Shown in pieces: positions 1 to 5,349 of a stretch of 16,080 bases of DNA. The stretch is from Nitrososphaerales archaeon (GTDB lineage: Archaea > Thermoproteota > Nitrososphaeria > Conexivisphaerales > UBA164), in contig JAGDXK010000016.1 of assembly GCA_023256405.1 (NCBI GenBank), forward strand, positions 15,311 to 31,390, written 5' to 3'. The position numbers were made by a program, and so were the translations under genes. The notes under the pieces are model-generated. The model was given only the letters and a program-made list of their open reading frames with translations, was not told the origin of the DNA and did not search any database. Within the stretch, counting starts at the first letter, position 1; each line of letters opens with the position of its first letter.

Positions 1-2104
1 AAAGCCTTGCGCCTAAGTATGTTATGAAGAGAGATTCAAGGACGGTTGCAACACCTATTAGCACTGATACCTTGACCAGCCAGTTCACGTTCCATTTGTC
101 AGGCCTCTTGGACCATCTGACGTTGTCGGTTGAGATCGATATTGTGACGAAGTCGATGAGGAAGAGTAGAAGGAGGACGTCGAACGCGCCCACCACGAAC
201 TTGCCCCATATAAAGTAAGCTAGAACCACGAAGACGACTATCTGGAACGTCTTTACGACCTTGTTAAAGATCCACGTAGTTATCCTCTGGAATATCATCC
301 TGCCGGTCTTAACTAGGTCCACGATGTTTATCAGACCCTCCTTCGTTAGCACCACGCTAGCTGCGGCCTTTGCTACATCGGTAGCGTTGCTTACAGCTAT
401 GCCCACCTCTGCCTGCTTAAGGGCTGGAGCGTCGTTAACTCCATCGCCCGTCATTCCCACTACGTGCTTCTTTGACTGAAGCGCCTTCACTATTTTGTAC
501 TTATCCTCAGGATAGATCTCGGCAAACACGTCAGCGCTCTCAACTTTTTCGGCAAGAAGTCTCTCGTCCTGTATCTTCATGACTTCCCTCGCATCTGCAA
601 CGGAAGTTCCAAGACCAACCCTCTTTGCGGTCTCCAGAGCTATAGGTGCAGCATCCCCGGTAAGCATCTTAACCGATATTCCTAGGTTCTTGAGCTCGCT
701 TATCAGCTGTGGCGAATCTGGTCTTGGCTTATCGTACAGGGCAGCTATCCCAACAAGCTCGGCAGCGCCGTCCACCTTGATGCCTACGGCTATGCTTCTG
801 TAGCCCTTTGAAGCAAAGTCACGCATCACCTCGTCAACTTTAGCCCTTGTCTCGGAGGGAAGCTGACACATTTTCACGATCACGTCAACGGCCCCTTTCA
901 TTATTGTAACGAGCTTTCCATCAAGCTGAGCCTGCGCTTCGGTCCTCCTGGTCGAAGGGTCAAACGGGACGAACTTGATCACCTTGTACTTTGAGGTGTC
1001 TATGGAGCTTTCCTTCGCGGCCCTTATGAAGGCCATGTCTATAGGATCCTGATTGGCCTCCTGAGATGCGAGCGCGCCGTAAAGCAATACTTCCTGCTCG
1101 CTGTGACCGTTTAACGCGGCAACCTCTACTACAGAGAGCCGGTTCATCGTTATTGTGCCTGTTTTATCAACACAAAGCGTATCCATGCTGGCGGCGTCCT
1201 CGGAGGCGCTGAGCCTAGTTACCAGAACCCCCTTCTTCGCGAGCTCCATTGATCCGAGGGCCATTGTGACCGTGAACATCGCAGGAAGAGCCACTGGTAT
1301 AGCTGAAACAAGAAGCACAAGCGCCAGCGGTAGGAGATAGAACAGTTTAGCCCCGTACGCTCCCTGGAGCGCTGAAAGACCAAGGGCCGCACCGAGCAGA
1401 AGTATCACCATCACAAGCAGCCACTTGACAACCTGTGAAATGACCTCCTCCATATGCAGCTTTGGCTTCGCAACTTTGACGAGCTCAGTGGTCCTTCCGA
1501 AGTAAGTTTTTGGGCCCGTTGCGACCACTATGCCCGTTGCTTCACCTCTTCTTATTATTGACCCGGAATACACCTGTTCGTCCTTTGCTCTGGTTACCGT
1601 CAGCGATTCTCCTGTCAGAGCTGACTGGTCGACCTCCACCTCGCCCTCGTAGATCACGAGATCTGCTGGGACGAAATCCCCAGCCCTTACCCTTACGACG
1701 TCTCCCGGCACAAGCTCCCTTGCGGGCACAACGTTCCATTTGCCATCCCTCAGAACCCTTGAGTTAACGTGAAGCCTCTGCTTGAGCGCCTCAAGCGCTC
1801 TGTTGGCCCTTTCCTCCTGCATGAAGCCAAGTAATACGTTGACCAGGAGAAGCGCGGTAACGAGATAAAAGTCAAGGAACCTTCTTAACACGAGCGTTAA
1901 TATCATAGTTACTTCGAGCATCCACGAAGTAAGGCCCCAGAACTTCCTGAGCAGCCTTATTACTGCAGGCTGCCTTTTTTCTACGACCTCATTGAAGCCG
2001 TACTTGGCCTGCCTCCTCCTAACCTCATCGGAGCTGAGTCCACTTGAGAGGTCCGTCCCAAGCTCCCTTAAGTACTCCTCAGCTCCTTTCGGTTTCCCAC
2101 TCAT
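1..2104 (-). CDS. Plasma-membrane proton-efflux P-type ATPase (P3A-like), C-terminus cut by window edge
   Basis: Membrane pump that uses ATP, through a phospho-aspartate intermediate, to export a cation, most likely H+. Reading the minus strand from ATG at 2104 gives an open frame of 701 codons that runs off the left edge. Archaeal relatives have roughly 800 residues, so the last membrane helices are missing. Visible landmarks are hydrophobic helices M1-M2 (about 58-95), the actuator motif TGES (164-167), IPVALP in M4 (269-274), the phosphorylated Asp313 in DKTGTIT, a KGA nucleotide-domain motif, TGD in the P domain, and GDGVND (553-558). The M6 stretch LIDFVTISISTDNVRW aligns with plant and fungal H+-ATPases and keeps the proton-binding Asp at residue 651. 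The N-terminus is short, with no heavy-metal-binding domain, and IPVALP replaces the CPC of P1B metal pumps. A TATA-like box sits about 25 nt upstream, with no Shine-Dalgarno. The family call is firm; proton specificity is inferred from M4 and M6. Confidence 0.93.
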   Translation of the reverse strand, partial: MSGKPKGAEEYLRELGTDLSSGLSSDEVRRRQAKYGFNEVVEKRQPAVIRLLRKFWGLTSWMLEVTMILTLVLRRFLDFYLVTALLLVNVLLGFMQEERANRALEALKQRLHVNSRVLRDGKWNVVPARELVPGDVVRVRAGDFVPADLVIYEGEVEVDQSALTGESLTVTRAKDEQVYSGSIIRRGEATGIVVATGPKTYFGRTTELVKVAKPKLHMEEVISQVVKWLLVMVILLLGAALGLSALQGAYGAKLFYLLPLALVLLVSAIPVALPAMFTVTMALGSMELAKKGVLVTRLSASEDAASMDTLCVDKTGTITMNRLSVVEVAALNGHSEQEVLLYGALASQEANQDPIDMAFIRAAKESSIDTSKYKVIKFVPFDPSTRRTEAQAQLDGKLVTIMKGAVDVIVKMCQLPSETRAKVDEVMRDFASKGYRSIAVGIKVDGAAELVGIAALYDKPRPDSPQLISELKNLGISVKMLTGDAAPIALETAKRVGLGTSVADAREVMKIQDERLLAEKVESADVFAEIYPEDKYKIVKALQSKKHVVGMTGDGVNDAPALKQAEVGIAVSNATDVAKAAASVVLTKEGLINIVDLVKTGRMIFQRITTWIFNKVVKTFQIVVFVVLAYFIWGKFVVGAFDVLLLLFLIDFVTISISTDNVRWSKRPDKWNVNWLVKVSVLIGVATVLESLFITYLGARL

Positions 2105-2123
2105 ATGAGGCCTTTCAGCTGGG

Positions 2124-2132
2124 CATTTAAAC
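2124..2132 (-). promoter_or_regulatory. TATA-like box for the P-type ATPase gene
   Basis: A TTTAAA core (2126-2131) is centred about 25 nt before the ATPase ATG at 2104. That is the archaeal TBP spacing to a transcription start at or beside the start codon. No Shine-Dalgarno lies between, so a leaderless mRNA is likely. Assigned by eye. Confidence 0.5.
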
Positions 2133-2164
2133 GCATTTCCGTCAAAGCCAATCCCGAGAGAAAG

Positions 2165-2171
2165 TATTTAT
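2165..2171 (+). promoter_or_regulatory. TATA-like box for the macrodomain gene
   Basis: TATTTAT is centred 27 nt upstream of ATG 2195. It lies inside the longer reading frame that could start at 2105, which supports 2195 as the real start and a leaderless transcript. Confidence 0.55.
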
Positions 2172-2194
2172 CGAAATGTGAACCGAAATCATGC

Positions 2195-2734
2195 ATGGAG
2201 GCCAGCATCAATGAAATAAGGGTTCTGCTCCTGAAAGGCGACATAACCGATGCTGAATGCGATGCTATAGTGAATGCTGCAAATGCCTTTCTAAAGCACG
2301 GAGGAGGAGTTGCTCTGGCTATAGTAAGAAAGGGAGGAAGCATAATACAGAAAGAGAGCGACGAATTCGTTAAGAAGCACGGACCGCTTAAAAAAGGGGA
2401 GGTGGCCGTAACTACTGCCGGAAGGCTGAGGGCCAGACACGTAATTCACGCCGTTGGCCCGATATATGGAGAGGGAAGTATAGAGGACCTTGTTGCGGCC
2501 TATCTGGCTTCTCTGAGAAAGGCCGATGAATTAGGAGATGCCTGCATAGCGTTCCCGGCCATCTCAACAGGAGCCTATGGATTCCCCATGGAGGACTCCG
2601 CTTTAGCTTTTCTTGAAGCGCTGAAAAGCTTCAGGGGAAACAGCGTTAGGGAGGTCAGAGTGTATCTTTATGGCGATGAAGCCTACAGAGCATTTGTCGA
2701 TGCGTTTACCCGGGCCCTCGAAACAAAGCATTAA
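2195..2734 (+). CDS. Macrodomain protein, likely ADP-ribose / O-acetyl-ADP-ribose hydrolase
   Basis: A single stand-alone macrodomain of 179 residues, expected to be cytoplasmic and to bind ADP-ribose. Family members hydrolyse O-acetyl-ADP-ribose or remove mono-ADP-ribose from proteins. The ligand-binding signatures are in order: GDIT with the adenine-contacting Asp16, NAAN at 27-30, the glycine-rich GGGVA loop at 36-40, HAVGPIYG near 85-92, and STGAYGFP at 124-131. The frame is open back to an ATG at 2105, but that 30-residue extension has no family resemblance. A TATA-like box lies inside it at the right distance from ATG 2195, so 2195 is chosen. mtnA follows 27 nt downstream with its own TATA-like box. 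The domain call is secure; the exact substrate (acetylated sirtuin product, ADP-ribosylated protein or nucleic acid) cannot be read from the sequence. Confidence 0.9.
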   Translation: MEASINEIRVLLLKGDITDAECDAIVNAANAFLKHGGGVALAIVRKGGSIIQKESDEFVKKHGPLKKGEVAVTTAGRLRARHVIHAVGPIYGEGSIEDLVAAYLASLRKADELGDACIAFPAISTGAYGFPMEDSALAFLEALKSFRGNSVREVRVYLYGDEAYRAFVDAFTRALETKH

Positions 2735-2740
2735 AATAAT
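2731..2740 (+). promoter_or_regulatory. TATA-like box for mtnA
   Basis: TTAAAATAAT overlaps the stop codon of the macrodomain gene and is centred about 26 nt before the GTG at 2762. There is no Shine-Dalgarno before that GTG, so leaderless initiation at GTG is likely. Confidence 0.5.
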
Positions 2741-2761
2741 CTTCAGATCTAATAGAATGAC

Positions 2762-3745
2762 GTGAGGCCTATAAAGGTACAGGGGGAAGAAGTTCTTGTT
2801 CTTGATCAGCGGCTTCTTCCCACACGCGAGAAATGGGTCAGGATAAGCTCAGCTGAGGATGCCTACACTGCCATAAAAACGATGATCGTGAGGGGGGCCC
2901 CACTTATAGGGGTCGTGGCGGCATACGGCCTTGCCCTCTCAGCCAAGAAGGTAAGCGACATTGAGGAGTACAGAAAGATGGGAGAATGGCTTAAAACGGC
3001 GAGGCCCACGGCAATTAACCTTATGTGGGCCGTTGACCGGGTTCTCAGAGCCACCGGCAGCGCACCAAGCTTCGAGAGGAGCTGGGAGGAGGCAAACAAG
3101 ATCTTCAGTGAGGAGCTCGAGAACGCAAGAAAGATAGGCGAGAACGGGGAGCCACTTTTTGAGGATGGGGATGTTGTGCTGACGCACTGCAACGCAGGAG
3201 CTCTTGCCACGGTGGATTATGGAACGGCCCTCGCTCCGCTTAGAGTAGCGAAGGAGAAGGGCAAGAACATAAAAGTGTTCGCAACAGAAACGAGACCTGT
3301 TCTTCAGGGGGCGAGGCTCACTGCATACGAGCTTGTCAAGGATGGCTTCGACGTGACGCTGATTGCCGATACTGCGGTGGGCCTTACGATGATGAAAGGA
3401 TATATAAAGAAGGTTATTGTTGGCGCAGACCGCGTTCTCAGGGATGGAACCACAATAAACAAAATAGGCACTTTTCAGGTGGCTACCTTCGCAAAGAGGT
3501 TCAACATACCCTTCTACGTGGCTCTTCCTAGCTCCACGCTGGACCTAAAGAGCAGGGTGGAGGAGGTCGTGATAGAGGAGAGATCACCTGAGGAGCTCTT
3601 CTATATAAAGGGAAGAAGGATAGCGCCGCGCGGAGTCAAGGCCTTTAACCCGGCTTTCGACATAACCCCGCCGGAGCTCATTACAGCTATAATAACTGAG
3701 AAGGGCGTATATTATCCGCCGTTCAACTTTGGTCAGGGCCCGTAG
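2762..3745 (+). CDS. mtnA: S-methyl-5-thioribose-1-phosphate isomerase
   Basis: Converts 5-methylthioribose-1-phosphate to methylthioribulose-1-phosphate in salvage of methylthioadenosine, the by-product of polyamine synthesis. The 327 residues match the aIF2B-like sugar isomerase fold at usual length. Motifs are IVRGAPLIG (42-50), RPTAINLMWAVDR (81-93), THCNAGALAT with catalytic Cys143, ETRPVLQGARLTAYEL (176-191), and GADRV with catalytic Asp223. The 80-residue Cys-Asp spacing equals that of Bacillus MtnA. RPTAxNLxWAVDR favours MtnA over the related ribose-1,5-bisphosphate isomerase or aIF2B subunits. The start is GTG at 2762; an ATG five bases earlier is out of frame and meets a stop at once. 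The last codons and the TAG stop lie inside tRNA-Arg, so the C-terminal Gly-Pro is encoded by the tRNA acceptor stem. An MTA phosphorylase gene lies 0.9 kb away and supplies the preceding step. Confidence 0.94.
   Translation: MRPIKVQGEEVLVLDQRLLPTREKWVRISSAEDAYTAIKTMIVRGAPLIGVVAAYGLALSAKKVSDIEEYRKMGEWLKTARPTAINLMWAVDRVLRATGSAPSFERSWEEANKIFSEELENARKIGENGEPLFEDGDVVLTHCNAGALATVDYGTALAPLRVAKEKGKNIKVFATETRPVLQGARLTAYELVKDGFDVTLIADTAVGLTMMKGYIKKVIVGADRVLRDGTTINKIGTFQVATFAKRFNIPFYVALPSSTLDLKSRVEEVVIEERSPEELFYIKGRRIAPRGVKAFNPAFDITPPELITAIITEKGVYYPPFNFGQGP
3708..3715 (+). promoter_or_regulatory. TATA-like box for tRNA-Arg, inside mtnA
   Basis: TATATTAT is centred about 25 nt before the first base of the tRNA (3736) and lies within the last dozen codons of mtnA, where it encodes part of a Val-Tyr-Tyr stretch. 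The spacing fits an independent tRNA promoter. Assigned by eye. Confidence 0.5.
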
Positions 3746-3810
3746 CTCAGCCAGGACAGAGCGCCGGCCTTCGGAGCCGGAGGCCGCGGGTTCGAATCCC
3801 GCCGGGCCCG
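3736..3810 (+). tRNA. tRNA-Arg (anticodon UCG), intronless
   Basis: A complete 75-nt cloverleaf can be folded by hand. The acceptor stem GGGCCCG/CGGGCCC is followed by discriminator G3810. The D arm is GCTC/GAGC. The anticodon stem CCGGC/GCCGG encloses loop CTTCGGA with anticodon TCG at 3771-3773. The variable loop is five nucleotides (AGGCC), and the T arm GCGGG-TTCGAAT-CCCGC is standard. There is no intron and no encoded CCA, so CCA must be added after transcription. It reads CGA, and CGG by wobble; Arg codons in this window look dominated by AGG/AGA. The first ten nucleotides overlap the end of mtnA, whose TAG stop occupies tRNA positions 8-10. RNase P cleavage of a joint transcript would therefore remove the mtnA stop codon. 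Confidence 0.96.
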
Positions 3811-3815
3811 TAAAA

Positions 3816-3824
3816 GCTTATTTG
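3816..3824 (+). promoter_or_regulatory. Possible TATA-like box for the membrane protein / regulator pair
   Basis: GCTTATTTG is centred about 30 nt before the TTG start at 3850 and just after the tRNA. It is weaker than the other boxes in the window. Confidence 0.3.
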
Positions 3825-3849
3825 TGAAAGTGATTAACAATTACTCAGG

Positions 3850-4344
3850 TTGAGCTTGGAAATAATTGCAATATCAAACTCTATATCAATAGTTTCGGTA
3901 GCCATAATATCAGCCACAAGCCTTTATGGTTACTTTAAGATAGAAAGCAAAACGCTCCTGTTTCAGGGGATAGCCTTTATTCTGGTGGCCGTCGGGCTTG
4001 TGAGCAGCTTCTTCACCCCTTACACTGGGTACTACTTTGAAGGCATTGGATTCCTGATATTCGGGCTAGAGCACATCAAGACGATTAAGGAGGAAATCGC
4101 CCCACTGATAATAATACCATACGTGGCAGGAGGAACGATCGCCATATTCTTTGCCCTGTACGCTGGCATAGAGACGCTACTGTTCTATCAGAGAACAAAG
4201 AGAGGTGTTAACCTGATAGTAGGTACTGGGCTCATTCTGGTTGCAATTTCCATACTCCTTCAGATGACGCCCCAGTTCTCGTCTGCCGGATACGTGATAC
4301 AGGCACTGGGGTATCTTGTAATGCTTAGCTCGTTGGTGCGCTAG
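3850..4344 (+). CDS. Small polytopic membrane protein of unknown function, paired with a winged-helix regulator
   Basis: I do not recognise this protein. It has 164 residues, mostly hydrophobic, with about five or six likely membrane segments: near residues 5-28, 35-54, possibly 60-73, 86-111, 118-136 and 143-163. Short charged loops such as KIESK and KTIKEEI separate them. There is no cleavable signal peptide, cysteine cluster or known catalytic motif. The start is TTG at 3850; the frame has no earlier usable start and no internal Met until near its end. The stop is one base before the ATG of the winged-helix gene, whose ribosome-binding motif lies inside this gene, so the two are co-transcribed and probably translationally coupled. 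Role unknown; a membrane partner, sensor or target of the regulator is a guess from context only. Confidence 0.75.
   Translation: MSLEIIAISNSISIVSVAIISATSLYGYFKIESKTLLFQGIAFILVAVGLVSSFFTPYTGYYFEGIGFLIFGLEHIKTIKEEIAPLIIIPYVAGGTIAIFFALYAGIETLLFYQRTKRGVNLIVGTGLILVAISILLQMTPQFSSAGYVIQALGYLVMLSSLVR
4335..4338 (+). promoter_or_regulatory. Ribosome-binding site for the winged-helix gene
   Basis: GGTG lies within the last codons of the membrane protein gene, 7 nt before ATG 4346. This supports ATG 4346 as the start and translational coupling of the pair. Confidence 0.5.
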
Positions 4345-4345
4345 C

Positions 4346-4615
4346 ATGAGGTCAAGAATAAGGATCATAGCGGACATCCTTAGGATCCTCGGTGATTCAG
4401 ATGTGGGGCTTAAGGTAAGCGAGCTGGTGAGAAAGTCAAACGTTCCATACGTGAGGCTCACCGATATACTGGATGAGCTTATAAAAAAGGGCATGATAAA
4501 ACAGATGGACTCTGAGGAGGGCCAGATCTATATTATAACTGAGAAGGGCATTAAGTTCCTAAAAGAGTACGAGAAGTTTTCAAAGTTTGCAGAAAGCTTT
4601 GGTATAGAAGTTTAA
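4346..4615 (+). CDS. Winged-helix DNA-binding protein (Sso10a / COG3432-like)
   Basis: An 89-residue predicted DNA-binding protein. Residues about 1-70 fit a winged helix: helix 1 (RIRIIADILRIL), a turn with VGLKVSELVRKSNV, a recognition helix (YVRLTDILDELIKKG), and a wing (GQIYIITEKG). A charged C-terminal helix, KFLKEYEKFSKFAESF, probably forms the dimerising coiled coil seen in Sso10a-type proteins. ITEKGxxFLxEYxKF is typical of archaeal members. Such proteins act as transcription regulators or abundant chromatin proteins; which applies here cannot be told. The gene begins one base after the membrane protein gene. It ends tail-to-tail with the phosphorylase gene, the two stop codons sharing the palindrome TTAA at 4612-4615. 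Confidence 0.85.
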   Translation: MRSRIRIIADILRILGDSDVGLKVSELVRKSNVPYVRLTDILDELIKKGMIKQMDSEEGQIYIITEKGIKFLKEYEKFSKFAESFGIEV

Positions 4616-5316
4616 GAGGTGCTCAGCACATCTAGAACTATCCTGCCTATCCTGAGCGCAAACTCCTTCAGCTCATCGGCTGTGTACATTTTGGTCTTCT
4701 TAACAACGCTATCACTTACCATAAGGACACATGCAGCGCTAACGCCGCTCATCTGAGACAGCGAAAGCAGGGTTGAGCACTCCATCTCAAGGGATACGAT
4801 GCCGTACTTCTTGTAGACCTCGAGCGCGCTTTCAAGGGTGTAAAACGCATTCTTGGAGAAGACCTGTCCGAGAAATGTTCTGACGCCCCCGTCCTTAAGG
4901 GCCTTGTAGAGCCTGTACGTTAGCTCGAGATCTGGCGAAGGGGATATCACGAGCCCGTCAGATATTTCGTGCATGACGCCTCCCGGGGAGTAGCTGGCCC
5001 CAGTGGCAACAACCGCGTCCCCAATCTCCATATCCTCTAGGAGAGCCCCCGTGGTTCCAAATCTAATAAATCTTCTGGCTCCCAGCTCTCTTAGCTCCTC
5101 AAAAACTATCGAGATTGAAGGCCCACCTATACCATGAGCTACTAGCGTAACTGGATGACCCCTGTATTCCCCGGTATATGTCACGTAGCTCCTGTGCGCG
5201 TTAACCAGCCTTGAACTGTTTAGCAGAGAGGAGAGCTGTCTCACCCTCTCAGGATCGCCTGACATTACCACGTCCTCAGCTATTTCGCCTCTTTGGGCTC
5301 TGATATGCACTGGCAT
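4612..5316 (-). CDS. 5'-methylthioadenosine / purine nucleoside phosphorylase (PNP/UDP family, SsMTAP I-like)
   Basis: Phosphorolysis of a nucleoside to free base and sugar-1-phosphate. The 234 residues belong to the hexameric PNP/uridine phosphorylase family, whose usual length is 230-250. Seen are the phosphate-binding GDPERV (20-25, Arg24), HRSY with Arg42 (reaching the neighbouring subunit), HGIGGPSISIVFEEL (61-75), IRFGTTGAL with Arg85, the ribose-binding LEMEC loop (176-180), and VSD with the base-contacting Asp202. From memory the sequence follows Sulfolobus MTA phosphorylase I closely (GIGGPS, RxGTTGAL, VTGASY-type motifs), so methylthioadenosine, inosine or guanosine are the likely substrates. 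mtnA lies 0.9 kb away and would take methylthioribose-1-phosphate onward. The TATA-like box sits just past the thrS stop, so it probably has its own promoter. Uridine as substrate is not excluded. Confidence 0.88.
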   Translation of the reverse strand: MPVHIRAQRGEIAEDVVMSGDPERVRQLSSLLNSSRLVNAHRSYVTYTGEYRGHPVTLVAHGIGGPSISIVFEELRELGARRFIRFGTTGALLEDMEIGDAVVATGASYSPGGVMHEISDGLVISPSPDLELTYRLYKALKDGGVRTFLGQVFSKNAFYTLESALEVYKKYGIVSLEMECSTLLSLSQMSGVSAACVLMVSDSVVKKTKMYTADELKEFALRIGRIVLDVLSTS

Positions 5317-5340
5317 GTGAAAGATTTTCCAACAGGAACG

Positions 5341-5347
5341 ATATAAG
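5341..5347 (-). promoter_or_regulatory. TATA-like box for the phosphorylase gene
   Basis: CTTATAT on the minus strand is centred 28 nt before ATG 5316, immediately after the thrS stop. The 25 nt before the ATG have no Shine-Dalgarno. Confidence 0.5.
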
Positions 5348-5349
5348 CT

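Noticed and set aside
1542..1767. Plus- and minus-strand ORFs, some Arg- or Pro-rich, inside the ATPase gene.
   Set aside because: They are in other frames of a gene with clear P-type ATPase motifs and have no family resemblance.
2105..2194. N-terminal extension of the macrodomain protein from ATG 2105.
   Set aside because: The residues do not resemble the family, and the region holds promoters for both divergent genes.
4612..5316. Uridine phosphorylase as the primary name for the nucleoside phosphorylase.
   Set aside because: GIGGPS, RFGTTGAL and the overall pattern follow Sulfolobus MTA phosphorylase I more closely, and mtnA is nearby; uridine is kept only as an alternative.
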